Positions 46,852 to 56,448 are shown, counted from the first letter of the stretch. The stretch is DNA of 64,000 nucleotides from Paracoccus sp. JM45 (GCF_003590715.1 NZ_QQVY01000003.1:124001-188000); one strand, 5' to 3'. Translations and numbers: made by a program. The notes: generated from the sequence alone by a model not told the origin.

Positions 46852-48021
46852 TTAAAAGCGGGCGATGCTGGTGGCCGCAGCTTCCAGCGCGCCATGGCCG
46901 TGGGGGATGTCCAGCGCGGTCAGGCCAGCCTCGATCGCGCCAAGGGCCCCCATCATCATTGCGGCGTTGCAATGCCCCATATGGGCAATCCGCAAAGCCC
47001 CCGCAGGATCGTCGGCCCCCAGACCCACGCCCAGTGTCACACCACATTCGCGCGTCACCCAAGCGCGCAATTCATCCGCGCGGGGCATGGTGACGGCGGT
47101 GACCGACAGGGCGCGCGTCTGCGGATCACGCACGGGCAGGGCGATGCCACTGCCATTCGCGCCCCATGCATCCACCGCGGCCCAGACGACGCGGGCCAGA
47201 CGGGCATGGCGGGTCCAGACGGCGGGCAGCCCTTCTTCCTCCATGATCATGGTCAGGGCTTCGTGCAGGGCAAAGATCTGCTGGACGGGCGGGGTGCCGC
47301 CCCAGAACCGCCACAGCGCCTGTGATTGCGCCCGCAACGTCCAGTTCCAATAGGGCGACACGCCCTGTTTGCGGCCCTGTTCTGCGGCGCGATCCGAAAA
47401 CCACACAAAGCTGGTGCCCGGCAGACACATCATCCCCTTCTGGCTGGCCGCGATCAGGACATCGACGCCCCATTCATCCATCTTCATAGGCGCACAACCC
47501 AGCGACGCGATGGCATCCACCACCAGCAATGCGGGGTGGCCCGACATCGCGGCCTTCAGGGCGGGGATATCGGCCATGGTCGCGCTGGCGGTATCTGTCT
47601 GGCACACCATCACCGCGCGGATTGTGCGGTTGCGGTCCTGTGCCAGACGTTCGGCCAGACGGGCGGGATCCGATGGCAGATTGCCGAAATCCAGCCGTTC
47701 GACCTTGATTCCCATTTCCTCAAGCATCTGGGCCCACGACCTGCCAAAGTGGCCGCAGGTGATGACCAGCACATGATCACCGCAGTCGAACAGATTGGCG
47801 GCAGATGCTTCCCAGCCCGCATGGCCGTTGCCGATATAAGGGGCAAGGTTCTGGGTCGTACCTGCCAGTCGCTTCAACTGGGCCATGACCGACAGGTTAA
47901 ATTCCGCCAGCCCGTCATCATAGATATCGGGCGAGGCGCGGTGCGCGGCGTTCAGCACCCGCGCCGGAACAGGCGAGGGGCCGGGAATGGCAATCAGGTC
48001 GTGACCGTGGGCAAGGCTCAT
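46852..48021 (-). CDS. class V aminotransferase (serine/alanine-glyoxylate type)
   Basis: A 389-aa PLP enzyme. It begins with the IPGPSPVPARVLNAAHRA segment, has GNGHAGWEASAANLF, LVVDAIASLGCAPMKMDEWG and the PLP lysine in AASQKGMMCLPG. These fit the serine--glyoxylate or alanine--glyoxylate aminotransferase group. The start is ATG 48021 because GAAGGA lies upstream at good spacing; the ATG at 48030 overlaps that site. The true amino donor cannot be told by eye; no serine-cycle genes are nearby. Confidence 0.9.
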   Translation of the reverse strand: MSLAHGHDLIAIPGPSPVPARVLNAAHRASPDIYDDGLAEFNLSVMAQLKRLAGTTQNLAPYIGNGHAGWEASAANLFDCGDHVLVITCGHFGRSWAQMLEEMGIKVERLDFGNLPSDPARLAERLAQDRNRTIRAVMVCQTDTASATMADIPALKAAMSGHPALLVVDAIASLGCAPMKMDEWGVDVLIAASQKGMMCLPGTSFVWFSDRAAEQGRKQGVSPYWNWTLRAQSQALWRFWGGTPPVQQIFALHEALTMIMEEEGLPAVWTRHARLARVVWAAVDAWGANGSGIALPVRDPQTRALSVTAVTMPRADELRAWVTRECGVTLGVGLGADDPAGALRIAHMGHCNAAMMMGALGAIEAGLTALDIPHGHGALEAAATSIARF

Positions 48022-48169
48022 CTTTTGCATCCTTCACATCGTGCAAGATCGGTAGGCCGAGGGTCGCCTTGCGTCAACCGCGCGATGCGGTGGCCTTGTG
48101 GGTGGGGGGTGGAACGCGGTAAAGCAGCTTAACATATGGTCACATCCGCGTTCGGGATGGGCCACACCC

Positions 48170-49996
48170 GTGACGGAAAGGCCGACCAGACCCGTGGATC
48201 CGCGCAAAGACAGCCCCGCCCAATTGATTTCCGCCTCGGTTTCGGGGGCGCAGCCTGCCCCCGCAGCGGGCAAGGTTCCCGGCATGCTGCGCCGCTTGTG
48301 GGACGGATATCTGCGTCCCCATAAGGTCGGCATGATCTGTGCGTTCTTGCTGATGACGGTCGAAGGATCGACGCTGGCGCTGATCAGCTGGATGTTGAAG
48401 CCGCTGTTCGATCTGGTCTTTATCGGCAAGCAGCCCGGCGCGATCTGGTGGGTGGGAACCGCCATCTTCGGCATCTTCCTGCTGCGGGCGCTGACGCTGA
48501 TTGCCAGCCGTGCTTTGCTGACGCGGGTGTCGCTGTCGGTATCGACCGCGATGCAGACCGAACTTCTGGCGCATATCCTGACGCTGGACCAAAGGTTTTT
48601 CCGCGAAAATTCCCCCGGTGCGATGATTGAACGCATTCAAGGGGATACGATTGCCGTTCAGGGGGTCTGGGCGACGCTGATCACCGGTGCCACGCGCGAT
48701 GCGATGGCGCTGCTGATGCTGTTCGGGGTGGCACTGACCATCGATCCCGTCTGGACAATGGGGGCGCTGATCGGCGCGCCGATCCTGATCATGCCCGCTG
48801 CATTGGTCCAGCGATACATCCGCCGCAAGGTGCGCCAGAACCGCGCCAACGCCAGCCTGCGCGCCACCAGACTGGACGAGGTGCTGCACGGCATCGCCTC
48901 GATCCGGCTGAACCGCGCCGAGGCCGACCAGACCGCGCGTTTTGCAAAAATCGTCGGGCGTATCCGTAAATCGGAAACCAAGGTGGCTGCGACCTCCAGT
49001 GTGATTCCGGCGCTGACCGATATTGTCACGGGCATCGGATTTGTCGCCGTGCTGGCCCTTGGCGGGAACGAGGTGATGGAAGGCGAACGCAGCGTCGGGG
49101 ACTTTATGTCGTTCTTTACCGCGCTGGCGCTGGCCTTCCAGCCGATGCGCCGTCTGGGCGGTCTGGCAGGCACATGGCAGACCGCTGCGGCCAGTCTGGA
49201 ACGCATCTATCAGGTGTTTGATACCAAGCCGACGGTCGTATCGGGACCGCGCAAAACCGCGCCCGATTCCACCCGGATCGAATTGGACGACGTCTGGCTG
49301 TCCTATGACGGCCAGCCGGTGCTGCACGGCCTGTCCCTGACCGCCGAGGCGGGGCAGACGACCGCGCTTGTCGGCCCGTCGGGCGCGGGGAAGTCGACCG
49401 TCTTCAACCTGCTGACGCGGATGGTCGATGCCGACAGCGGCAGGGTCATGATGGGCGGCGTGCCGGTGCAGGATTTCGACCTTGGCCTGCTGCGCGACCA
49501 GTATTCCACCGTGGCGCAGGAATCGGCGCTGTTTGACGAAAGCCTGCGCGACAATATCCTGATGGGTCGCCCCGATGCATCCGAGGAAGACCTGCAACAA
49601 GCCTTGAAGGCCGCGCATGTGAACGACTTCCTTGATGATCAGCGCACCTTGGCCAGTGCGGCGGGTCCGCGCGGGTCGTCCCTGTCAGGTGGCCAGCGCC
49701 AGCGTGTCGCCATTGCCCGCGCATTGCTGCGCGACGCCCCCGTCCTGCTGCTGGACGAGGCGACAAGCGCGTTGGACACCGCCAGCGAACGTCTGGTTCA
49801 GGATGCGCTGGACAGCCTGTCCAAGGGCCGCACGACTTTGGTGATCGCGCATCGCCTGTCGACTATCCGCAATGCCGATAAGATCGTCGTGATGGGCGGG
49901 GGCAGGGTTGTCGAACAGGGCAACCATGACCAATTGATGGCAGCAGGTGGTGCTTATGCCAACCTTGTTGCCCTTCAATTCGGAGAACAGGAATGA
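48170..49996 (+). CDS. ABC exporter, MsbA-like fused permease and ATPase
   Basis: A half-transporter of about 608 aa. It has six membrane helices, a long ICL region, Walker A GPSGAGKST, signature LSGGQRQRVAIARA, and Walker B VLLLDEATSALDT. MsbA-like exporters flip lipid A or move drugs. The start is uncertain: GTG 48170 (VTERPTRPVD) is used here; an upstream GTG at 48098 and an ATG at 48284 (MLRRLWDGYL) are alternatives, and the last is where clear similarity to such exporters would begin. It overlaps ygfZ by 4 nt. Confidence 0.88.
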   Translation: MTERPTRPVDPRKDSPAQLISASVSGAQPAPAAGKVPGMLRRLWDGYLRPHKVGMICAFLLMTVEGSTLALISWMLKPLFDLVFIGKQPGAIWWVGTAIFGIFLLRALTLIASRALLTRVSLSVSTAMQTELLAHILTLDQRFFRENSPGAMIERIQGDTIAVQGVWATLITGATRDAMALLMLFGVALTIDPVWTMGALIGAPILIMPAALVQRYIRRKVRQNRANASLRATRLDEVLHGIASIRLNRAEADQTARFAKIVGRIRKSETKVAATSSVIPALTDIVTGIGFVAVLALGGNEVMEGERSVGDFMSFFTALALAFQPMRRLGGLAGTWQTAAASLERIYQVFDTKPTVVSGPRKTAPDSTRIELDDVWLSYDGQPVLHGLSLTAEAGQTTALVGPSGAGKSTVFNLLTRMVDADSGRVMMGGVPVQDFDLGLLRDQYSTVAQESALFDESLRDNILMGRPDASEEDLQQALKAAHVNDFLDDQRTLASAAGPRGSSLSGGQRQRVAIARALLRDAPVLLLDEATSALDTASERLVQDALDSLSKGRTTLVIAHRLSTIRNADKIVVMGGGRVVEQGNHDQLMAAGGAYANLVALQFGEQE

Positions 49997-50724
49997 CCCG
50001 CAAAATCATCCGCCTGACCGGCCCCGACCGTGTCGCCTTTCTTCAGGGGCTGGTGACCAATGATGTGACCCGCGCACCATGCTGGGCGGCGATCCTGACG
50101 CCTCAGGGCAAATATCTGGCCGATTTTCTGGTGGTGCCGGATGGCGATGTCCTGCTGGTCGATGTCGATGCAGCATTGGCCGATGATCTGGCGCGGCGGC
50201 TGACGATGTACAAGCTGCGCGCCAAAGTGGATGTCGAACTGACCGATCTGGCCGTCGCACGCGGCACGGGTGAGGCGCCGGACGGTGCCATCACCGACCC
50301 CCGTCATCCGGCGTTGGGCTGGCGGCTTTACGGTGCCCCCGCCGATCTGCCTGCCGATGACGGCACCGATTGGGACGCCGTCCGTGTCACCCATCTGATT
50401 CCTGAAACGCTGGTCGAGCTGATCCCGAACGACAGCTTTATCCTTGAAAACGGGTTCGAGCGTCTGAACGGCGTCGATTTCCGCAAAGGGTGCTATGTCG
50501 GGCAAGAGGTCACCGCCCGCATGAAGCATAAAACCGAATTGCGAAAAGGGCTGAAGGGGCTGCGGATCGAAGGGCAGGCCCCCGTTGGCACGGTGATCAC
50601 CGCGAATGGCAAGGATGTCGGGACAGTGTTCACGCAATCAGGCGGGCGTGCCATCGCCTATGTCCGCCATGACCGCGTGACGGACGAAATGCAGGCCGCA
50701 GACGCGCGGCTGTTCCCTGAATGA
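49993..50724 (+). CDS. ygfZ: folate-binding protein YgfZ (IBA57-like)
   Basis: A 243-aa GcvT-like protein that assists [4Fe-4S] enzyme maturation and repair, for example MiaB. The signature KGCYVGQEVTARMKHK (residues about 164-179) carries the essential Cys. The N-terminal VAFLQGLVTNDVT is the folate-barrel motif. It is flanked by ATGA overlaps with the ABC exporter and dinB, so all three are cotranslated. Confidence 0.93.
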   Translation: MTRKIIRLTGPDRVAFLQGLVTNDVTRAPCWAAILTPQGKYLADFLVVPDGDVLLVDVDAALADDLARRLTMYKLRAKVDVELTDLAVARGTGEAPDGAITDPRHPALGWRLYGAPADLPADDGTDWDAVRVTHLIPETLVELIPNDSFILENGFERLNGVDFRKGCYVGQEVTARMKHKTELRKGLKGLRIEGQAPVGTVITANGKDVGTVFTQSGGRAIAYVRHDRVTDEMQAADARLFPE

Positions 50725-51800
50725 ATGACGGCGCAGCCCCGCCGCTGCGCAAGATTATCCATATCGACATGGATGCGTTCTTTGCCTCGGTCGAGCAGCG
50801 CGATTTTCCGGAATTACGCGGCAAGCCGGTGGCGGTCGGCGGATCGGCGGCACGCGGTGTCGTTGCCGCCGCCAGTTACGAGGCGCGGGTCTTCGGCGTC
50901 CGCTCGGCCATGCCATCGGTCACTGCGGCGCGCCTTTGCCCCGATCTGATCTTCGTGCGCCACCGGTTCGAGGTGTACCGCACCGTCAGCCAGCAGATCC
51001 GCGAGATTTTCGCCGAACACACCCCCTTGGTCGAGCCTTTGTCGCTGGATGAGGCTTATCTGGACGTTACCGACCATCTTGGGCCGGACCAGACCGCCAC
51101 GCAGGTGGCAAAGGCCATCCGCGCCCGTATCAGGTCTGTGACCGGTCTGACCGCCAGCGCGGGCGTCAGCTATAATAAGTTTCTGGCCAAGCTGGCATCC
51201 GATCAGAACAAGCCGGACGGCTTATGCGTGATTACACCCGATAAGGGGCCGGATTTCGTCCTGTCCCTGCCGGTCGGAAAATTTCATGGCATCGGGCCTG
51301 CGACGGTCGCCAAGATGCTTGCGATGGGCATCCAGACCGGTGCCGACCTGCGCGCACAGGATCTGGATTTCCTGCTGCGGCGGTTCGGCAAGGCAGGGCG
51401 CTATTACTGGAACATCTCGCGCGGGGTGGATTACAGGCGGGTCAGTCCTGACCGTATCCGCAAGTCGGTGGGGGCGGAAAATACATTCTCGGCCGATCTG
51501 ATGACGCTAGAGGCGGCTTGTGATGCCTTGGCCCCTTTGGCCGAAAAGGTCTGGGCGCATGTTGCCAAGCACCGATTGCAGGGCCGCACTGTCACCCTGA
51601 AGGTCAAGTTCAGCGACTTTCAACAGATCACGCGGGCACGCAGCCTGGGTGGGGCGGTGACCGGCTGTGACCAGATGCTGTCCGTGGCGCGTGATCTTGC
51701 GGCAGGGGTGCTGCCGGACCCGCGCGGGGTGCGGCTGCTGGGGATTACGCTGTCGGGGTTTGATGCCGAACCCGATGACGGCCAGCTGAGCCTGTTCTGA
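50721..51800 (+). CDS. dinB: DNA polymerase IV
   Basis: A 359-aa Y-family translesion polymerase. Motifs: IIHIDMDAFFASVEQRD (catalytic Asp, steric residue), LSLDEAYLDVTDH (catalytic DE) and the helix-hairpin-helix in KFHGIGPATVAKML. The C-terminus ends DDGQLSLF, a typical beta-clamp-binding motif (QLSLF). No LexA box is evident since the gene starts within the upstream operon. Confidence 0.96.
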   Translation: MNDGAAPPLRKIIHIDMDAFFASVEQRDFPELRGKPVAVGGSAARGVVAAASYEARVFGVRSAMPSVTAARLCPDLIFVRHRFEVYRTVSQQIREIFAEHTPLVEPLSLDEAYLDVTDHLGPDQTATQVAKAIRARIRSVTGLTASAGVSYNKFLAKLASDQNKPDGLCVITPDKGPDFVLSLPVGKFHGIGPATVAKMLAMGIQTGADLRAQDLDFLLRRFGKAGRYYWNISRGVDYRRVSPDRIRKSVGAENTFSADLMTLEAACDALAPLAEKVWAHVAKHRLQGRTVTLKVKFSDFQQITRARSLGGAVTGCDQMLSVARDLAAGVLPDPRGVRLLGITLSGFDAEPDDGQLSLF

Positions 51801-52166
51801 TCAACGCCAGCGTACGCGTCGCCCCGGCCCTTGGGCGGCCAAAATCAACAAGCCACCCGCAATGGCCCAGTTCTTCACGACGATGGTGACCTGCCACGGG
51901 TCATCGCGCAGCTGCCAGTGGAACCAGCTGGTGCCGATACAATAGATTGCCAGCAGCAGCGCCCATCCGCGGACCCAAGGCCCGAAGATCAACGCCAGTC
52001 CCGCAATCAGGTTGAAGGCCGCGACGGGCCAGACCAGCTCGGCGGGCAGGCCCAGACTGCGGATCATGGTTTCGACCTGTGTCGGGTCGATCAGCTTTTG
52101 CGCGGCCCCGCCCAGAAACAGCACAGCAATCAGGATGCGACCCAGAAGATTCAGGATGCTGCTCAT
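51801..52166 (-). CDS. DoxX-family membrane protein
   Basis: A 121-aa protein with four predicted membrane helices (near residues 5-25, 45-65, 70-90 and 95-113). It fits DoxX/YphA: FLGGAAQKLIDPTQVETMIRS and NLIAGLALIFG. Function is unclear; some members influence membrane redox metabolism. The start is ATG 52166. Its stop directly abuts the dinB stop on the opposite strand. Confidence 0.85.
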   Translation of the reverse strand: MSSILNLLGRILIAVLFLGGAAQKLIDPTQVETMIRSLGLPAELVWPVAAFNLIAGLALIFGPWVRGWALLLAIYCIGTSWFHWQLRDDPWQVTIVVKNWAIAGGLLILAAQGPGRRVRWR

Positions 52167-52263
52167 GCGTGACCTTTCTGATGGGGGCAGATTGTCCCCG
52201 CGCAGGGGGGTAAACCAGCGCAAGGACGCAGGCTCACATCAAGTTGACTGGTATGGAGGATGC

Positions 52264-52296
52264 GGAACGCCCCGCAATTTTCATTGCGGGGCGTCC
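52264..52296. repeat. perfect hairpin between doxX and efp
   Basis: CGCCCCGCAAT (52268-52278), loop TTTC, and ATTGCGGGGCG (52283-52293) form an 11-bp stem, extended by GGA/TCC past a bulged base. On the minus strand the loop is a GAAA tetraloop. It lies downstream of efp without a U-tract: a factor-dependent terminator or mRNA-stabilising hairpin. Confidence 0.55.
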
Positions 52297-52323
52297 GGAA
52301 AAACGTCGTCAGATTATCAAAAA

Positions 52324-52887
52324 TCAGGCGCGTTCGCTGTATTCGGAGACCTCGGTGTTGACGATAATCGCTTCGCCTTCGCCGACAAACGGCGGAATCA
52401 TGACGCGGACGCCATTGTCCAAAGTTGCCGGCTTATAGCTGTTGGCTGCCGTCTGGCCTTTGACGACCGGCTCGGTCTCGGCGACGATGCAGGTGACTTT
52501 TTGCGGGATCGAAACGGACAGGGCTTCTTCGCCGTAATATTCGATCGTGGCGATCATACCGTCCTGCAGGAAGGGGCGGCGGTCGCCCAGCAGGTCGGCA
52601 TCCAGTTCGGTCTGTTCAAAGGTCTCATTGTCCATGAACACCAGCTTGCCGTCTGATTCATACAGGAATTGCTGGTCTTTCTGGTCCAGACGGACGCGTT
52701 CGACCTTATCTTCGCTGCGGAAACGTTCGTTCAGTTTACGACCATCGCGCAGGTTCTTCATTTCGACCTGTGCAAAGGCGCCGCCCTTGCCGGGCTTGAC
52801 GTGGTTGACCTTCACGGCGCCCCAAAGGCCGCCATCATGTTCCAACACATTGCCGGGACGAATTTCATTGCCGTTGATTTTGGGCAT
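52324..52887 (-). CDS. efp: elongation factor P
   Basis: A 187-aa three-domain (KOW, OB, C-terminal) protein that relieves ribosome stalling at polyproline. The domain-I loop VKPGKGGAF carries K34, the position of post-translational modification in other bacteria. The C-terminal signature [20 protein letters not shown] is intact. No modification gene (epmA, epmB, earP) is nearby. A 357-bp upstream gap separates it from the divergent DUF6280 gene. Confidence 0.96.
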   Translation of the reverse strand: MPKINGNEIRPGNVLEHDGGLWGAVKVNHVKPGKGGAFAQVEMKNLRDGRKLNERFRSEDKVERVRLDQKDQQFLYESDGKLVFMDNETFEQTELDADLLGDRRPFLQDGMIATIEYYGEEALSVSIPQKVTCIVAETEPVVKGQTAANSYKPATLDNGVRVMIPPFVGEGEAIIVNTEVSEYSERA

Positions 52888-53247
52888 GGGATGCTCTTGT
52901 GAGTTTATGGAAAATTCCGGCCGCCCATATGTTGAACGACAGTCTCAGCCCCCTATATCGAGGCATGAAGCATCAGGCAACCAATGCGGATCGGCGGCGT
53001 TGTCAAGATGCGATCTGTTGCATCAAGTCACGGACGCCACGTCGGCAGGTTAAAAAAACCCGCAATTCTGGCGTTATGCGTTAAAGACATGGCTGACATG
53101 CGATTGAAGGGATACCGAATCGGCGGTCCAAGGGTCTAAGGCAGGCGACACCGTCGGAGAAACGGAATTCAAGAAACAGGGGAAACGCCAAGTTTTTCCC
53201 CATGGCCCTGTTTGCCTGACAGCGCCGCAAGAGATGGACGAAACATG
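52888..53247. other. 360-bp divergent intergenic region, efp / DUF6280 gene
   Basis: No reading frame with a credible ribosome site is seen. It must hold the promoters of both flanking genes. The one structure of note is the pair of overlapping inverted repeats at 53174-53213. Confidence 0.6.
53174..53213 (+). repeat. overlapping, mutually exclusive inverted repeats in a 5' leader
   Basis: AAACAGGG (53174-53181) can pair with CCCTGTTT (53206-53213). Its last GGG also belongs to GGGGAAA (53179-53185), which can pair with TTTCCCC (53195-53201). Both hairpins cannot form fully at the same time. It lies 35 nt before the DUF6280 gene. Confidence 0.55.
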
Positions 53248-53574
53248 ATGCGCGATTTTGTTGACGGCTCGGCCTTCAATTTTGAACAGGGCCAGCGGGC
53301 CCGTAAGTTGTTTGCAGCTGTGGTTCTGGCTGCCCTTGATGATGCAATTGCCGATGACAAGAAATATGGTAACGGCCCCGAACAGATTGCCCGTTGGGCA
53401 CGTTCGCGCGATGGCCGCGAAGTCCTGTCCTGTGCAGGCATTGACCCGAACGAACGGGTTGTAAAAGGTTTGATGGAATTTGTTTCCAAAGGTGTCCGCA
53501 CTTCGGTCGCGCTGTCGCGTGAAGAAAGCGAACGCCGCATGGCAGCCGAGGCCGAAGAAGCCGAAGCCGCCTGA
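53248..53574 (+). CDS. DUF6280-type conserved Rhodobacterales protein
   Basis: A 108-aa cytoplasmic protein beginning MRDFVDGSAFNFEQGQRARK. It is mostly alpha-helical with an acidic C-terminal tail (EEAEAA). The segments GNGPEQIARWARSRDGREVL and CAGIDPNERVVKGLMEFV are highly conserved in this order, as I recall it. Function unknown. The start is ATG 53248, or the adjoining ATG at 53245. It is followed by a strong terminator and so forms a single-gene transcript. Confidence 0.85.
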   Translation: MRDFVDGSAFNFEQGQRARKLFAAVVLAALDDAIADDKKYGNGPEQIARWARSRDGREVLSCAGIDPNERVVKGLMEFVSKGVRTSVALSREESERRMAAEAEEAEAA

Positions 53575-53596
53575 TATTCCGGCGCATCAGGAATTC

Positions 53597-53624
53597 AGGG
53601 CCGTCCTTCGGGGCGGCCTCTTTT
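53597..53624 (+). terminator. intrinsic terminator after the DUF6280 gene
   Basis: GGCCGTCC, a TTCG tetraloop, and GGGCGGCC (one T-G wobble) precede TCTTTT. A stable UUCG hairpin. Confidence 0.88.
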
Positions 53625-53631
53625 ATTGGGC

Positions 53632-54585
53632 CTAAAGCTTTGTGACGGCCCGTTGCGAATAGAAATGCCGTACATCATCGGCATCACATAATTCGGCAGC
53701 CGGCTTCATAACGGCTGAGGATGCGGCGGCAGTGCCAAGGGCGAGCGCCTCGGACACAGGCCAGTCGCGGGCCATGGCCAATACAAAGCCTGCCACAAAG
53801 CTGTCGCCCGCGCCAACTGTGCTGACGACATCGACGGGGGCCACAGCTGCGTGCCATGCGCCATCGCTGGTCGCCGCCACGGACCCGTCTGCCCCGCGCG
53901 CCACGATCACTGTATGGGCCGCGCCATTGCGTACCAGATCGGTGGCAAATTGCGCGGTGTCGCTGCGCAAGGGCAGGGGGCGACCGCACAGTGCCTCGGC
54001 CTCGTGGGTGTCCATTCGCAGGACGTCCACAGGGCTGGATGATCCCGCAAGCGCCTGCAAAGCCTCGCCCGCGGCATCGACCATCAGCCGTGCCCGTCCA
54101 TCCTTCAGACGCACCGTCAGCATCTGTTCGAACCCCGCCGCCATACCGGGTGGATTTGATCCCGACATCACCACCCAGCCGCCCGCCATAGCGGTTTCTG
54201 TAATGGTGGCCAGAGCGGTGGCGATATGGGTCATATGCCATTCGGGGCCGGGCATCACAAAGCGGTACTGGCTGCCCGTGTCACGGTCGGTGACGGCCAG
54301 CGACTGGCGCGTTTCACCGGGGGCGGTCAACCGGACCAGCGACAACCCCGAGGCTTTCAGCATATCGTACAACCGTGTGCCGGTCGCCCCGCCAAGCGCC
54401 ACCATCGCCGTCGATTGACCGCCGATGATCTTGATGGCACGGCTGATATTGATGCCGCCACCGCCCGGTTCGATGGCGGGCTTGTCACAGCGCAGCTTCT
54501 GGTCGGGCCGGACCTGACCTGTCGCAGTGGAAAGGTCCAGCGCGGGGTTCAGGGTGACCGTCAGGATGGGGGGCTGGCCGCTCAT
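53632..54585 (-). CDS. PfkB-family 6-phosphofructokinase / 1-phosphofructokinase
   Basis: A 317-aa sugar kinase of the ribokinase family. It has the N-terminal LTVTLNPALDLS, GGGGINISRAIKIIGG, and the catalytic anion hole VSTVGAGDSFVAGFVLAMA with the Asp base. These match the hexose-phosphate kinases (E. coli PfkB, FruK, LacC). The start is ATG 54585, overlapping the metallopeptidase stop as ATGA. The exact sugar phosphate is uncertain; no fru transport genes are nearby. Confidence 0.9.
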   Translation of the reverse strand: MSGQPPILTVTLNPALDLSTATGQVRPDQKLRCDKPAIEPGGGGINISRAIKIIGGQSTAMVALGGATGTRLYDMLKASGLSLVRLTAPGETRQSLAVTDRDTGSQYRFVMPGPEWHMTHIATALATITETAMAGGWVVMSGSNPPGMAAGFEQMLTVRLKDGRARLMVDAAGEALQALAGSSSPVDVLRMDTHEAEALCGRPLPLRSDTAQFATDLVRNGAAHTVIVARGADGSVAATSDGAWHAAVAPVDVVSTVGAGDSFVAGFVLAMARDWPVSEALALGTAAASSAVMKPAAELCDADDVRHFYSQRAVTKL

Positions 54586-54989
54586 TCCCACCAGCGATCT
54601 ATGGCGGCGATATCATCATCGGACCAGCCGAAGTGATGCGCCATTTCATGGGTCACCACATGGATGACCAGTTCGGGCAGGCCGATATTGCCGCGTGTGG
54701 CCCATTCATCGATGATGGGGCGGCGGAACAGCCAGATGATGTCAGGACCGTCGGGCTGGTCGCCTACCGATTTCTGCGTCACCGGTATCCCATCATAGAT
54801 CCCGGTCAGTTCGAACGGATCGTCGATCTGCAATTCGTCCAGCATCTCCTCGGGGGCGAATTCGGCCACGCGGATGGCAACCTGCGCGGCGGCAGGTGCG
54901 AATTCAGCGGGCAATGCGTCCATGGCCGTGCGGGCTATGGTTTCGATTGCAGCCGCGTCGGGGGCTGATAGCCCGTCCCAGTCACTCAT
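54582..54989 (-). CDS. minimal zinc metallopeptidase family protein (COG3824)
   Basis: A 135-aa protein with the zinc motif HEMAH in VIHVVTHEMAHHFGWSDDDI near the C-terminus; the D after W may be the third ligand. The rest matches the compact COG3824 family (IAVRVAEFAPEEMLDEL-like, and the GIYDGIP segment). The start is ATG 54989 because GGAGG is 5 nt upstream. Substrate unknown. It is coupled with the PfkB-family kinase. Confidence 0.88.
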   Translation of the reverse strand: MSDWDGLSAPDAAAIETIARTAMDALPAEFAPAAAQVAIRVAEFAPEEMLDELQIDDPFELTGIYDGIPVTQKSVGDQPDGPDIIWLFRRPIIDEWATRGNIGLPELVIHVVTHEMAHHFGWSDDDIAAIDRWWE

Positions 54990-55069
54990 CCGTGCCTCCA
55001 TCTTTGCCCCCATGATATGGACAAAAACCGCCTTCTGTGAAAGAGCAACTGGTAACAGGAGACGCCCCA

Positions 55070-56389
55070 ATGACCATCACCCGCTTCGCACCATCGCCCA
55101 CCGGCCATATCCATGTCGGGAATTTGCGCACTGCTCTGTTCAACTATCTGATCGCCCGCAAGAACGGCGGCCAGTTCATCCTGCGCCTGGATGATACGGA
55201 TCAGGAACGGTCCAAGCAGGAATATGTGGACGGGATCAAGCGCGACCTTGACTGGTTGGGCCTGCATTGGGACCGCGTCGAGCACCAGTCGCTGCGGCTG
55301 GAACGGTATAACGACGTCGCCGCCGACCTGCGTGCGTCGGGACGTTTTTACGAGGTTTTCGAAACCCCGACCGAGCTGGACCTGAAGCGCAAGAAACAGC
55401 TGAACATGGGCAAGCCGCCGGTCTATGACCGCACGGGCCTGAACCTGTCGGATGCCGATAAGGACCGTCTGCGCGCCGAAGGGCGTCAGGGGTATTGGCG
55501 CTTCCAGCTGGATCTGGAACGGATCGAATGGAATGACGGCATCCTTGGCGATATTTCCATTGATGCGGCTTCGGTCAGTGACCCTGTGTTGCTGCGCGCA
55601 GATGGTCAGGTTCTTTATACCTTTGCCAGCAGCGTGGATGACACCGATATGGGCGTGACCCATATCGTGCGTGGTTCGGACCATGTCACCAATACGGCGA
55701 CCCAGATCCAGATCATCAAGGCCATCGGCGGCACACCCCCCAGCTTTGCCCACCACAGCCTGCTGACCGGTGCCAAAGGCGAGGAACTGTCCAAGCGAAT
55801 CGGTGCCCTGTCGCTGAAAGATCTGCGCGAAAACGGCGTCGCCCCCGAGGCGTTGCTGGCGTTGATGGGCCGTCTGGGATCGGGCCAACCCGTCACGTTG
55901 GTGTCGCTGGATGAACTGGCCGAAAGCTTTGATCTGGCGCAATTCGGGGCCTCGCCCACGAAATTTGACGCCGAGGATCTGTGGCCGCTGACCCGTGAAC
56001 GCAACCAGTCGCTGCCCTTCGATCAGGTCGCGGACCGCATCGCCGCCCTTGGCGTTCCCGCCGATCTGGCCGAACGTTTCTGGCGCGTTGCTTCGCAGAA
56101 CATCACCCGTCTGGAGGATCTGGACGCATGGTGGCAGATCTTCAGTCAAGGCGCCGAACCGCAGATCGACCCCGAGGATGCAGAATTTATCGCACAGGCG
56201 ATGACCATGCTGCCGCCGCCACCCTATACCGACCAGACGTGGGGTGAATGGACCACCGCTGTAAAGGCCGCCACAGGCCGTAAGGGCAAGGGCCTGTTCA
56301 TGCCGCTGCGCAAGGCCATTACCGGTCAGGCACACGGCCCTGAAATGTCGGACGTCATGCCGCTGGTGCAGGTCGTTAAGGCCCGCTGA
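55070..56389 (+). CDS. gltX: glutamyl-tRNA synthetase (GluRS), one of the short type
   Basis: A 439-aa class I synthetase. The HIGH motif is at residues 8-17 (PSPTGHIHVG), KLSKS appears as ELSKR near 240, and the anticodon-binding domain is at the C-terminus. Rhodobacterales usually carry two GluRS copies; the short length suits the one that may favour tRNAGln. The start is ATG 55070 with GGAG upstream; an in-frame ATG at 55037 lacks support. A strong terminator follows. Confidence 0.94.
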   Translation: MTITRFAPSPTGHIHVGNLRTALFNYLIARKNGGQFILRLDDTDQERSKQEYVDGIKRDLDWLGLHWDRVEHQSLRLERYNDVAADLRASGRFYEVFETPTELDLKRKKQLNMGKPPVYDRTGLNLSDADKDRLRAEGRQGYWRFQLDLERIEWNDGILGDISIDAASVSDPVLLRADGQVLYTFASSVDDTDMGVTHIVRGSDHVTNTATQIQIIKAIGGTPPSFAHHSLLTGAKGEELSKRIGALSLKDLRENGVAPEALLALMGRLGSGQPVTLVSLDELAESFDLAQFGASPTKFDAEDLWPLTRERNQSLPFDQVADRIAALGVPADLAERFWRVASQNITRLEDLDAWWQIFSQGAEPQIDPEDAEFIAQAMTMLPPPPYTDQTWGEWTTAVKAATGRKGKGLFMPLRKAITGQAHGPEMSDVMPLVQVVKAR

Positions 56390-56412
56390 TCCCCCACGAC
56401 AGACCCTGTGAT

Positions 56413-56448
56413 AACGCCGCCTGCCGCATACCGGCAGGCGGCGTTTTA
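56413..56448 (+). terminator. intrinsic terminator of gltX
   Basis: AACGCCGCCTGCCG (56413-56426) and CGGCAGGCGGCGTT (56432-56445) form a perfect 14-bp stem around CATAC, with TTTT at the 3' side. Confidence 0.93.
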
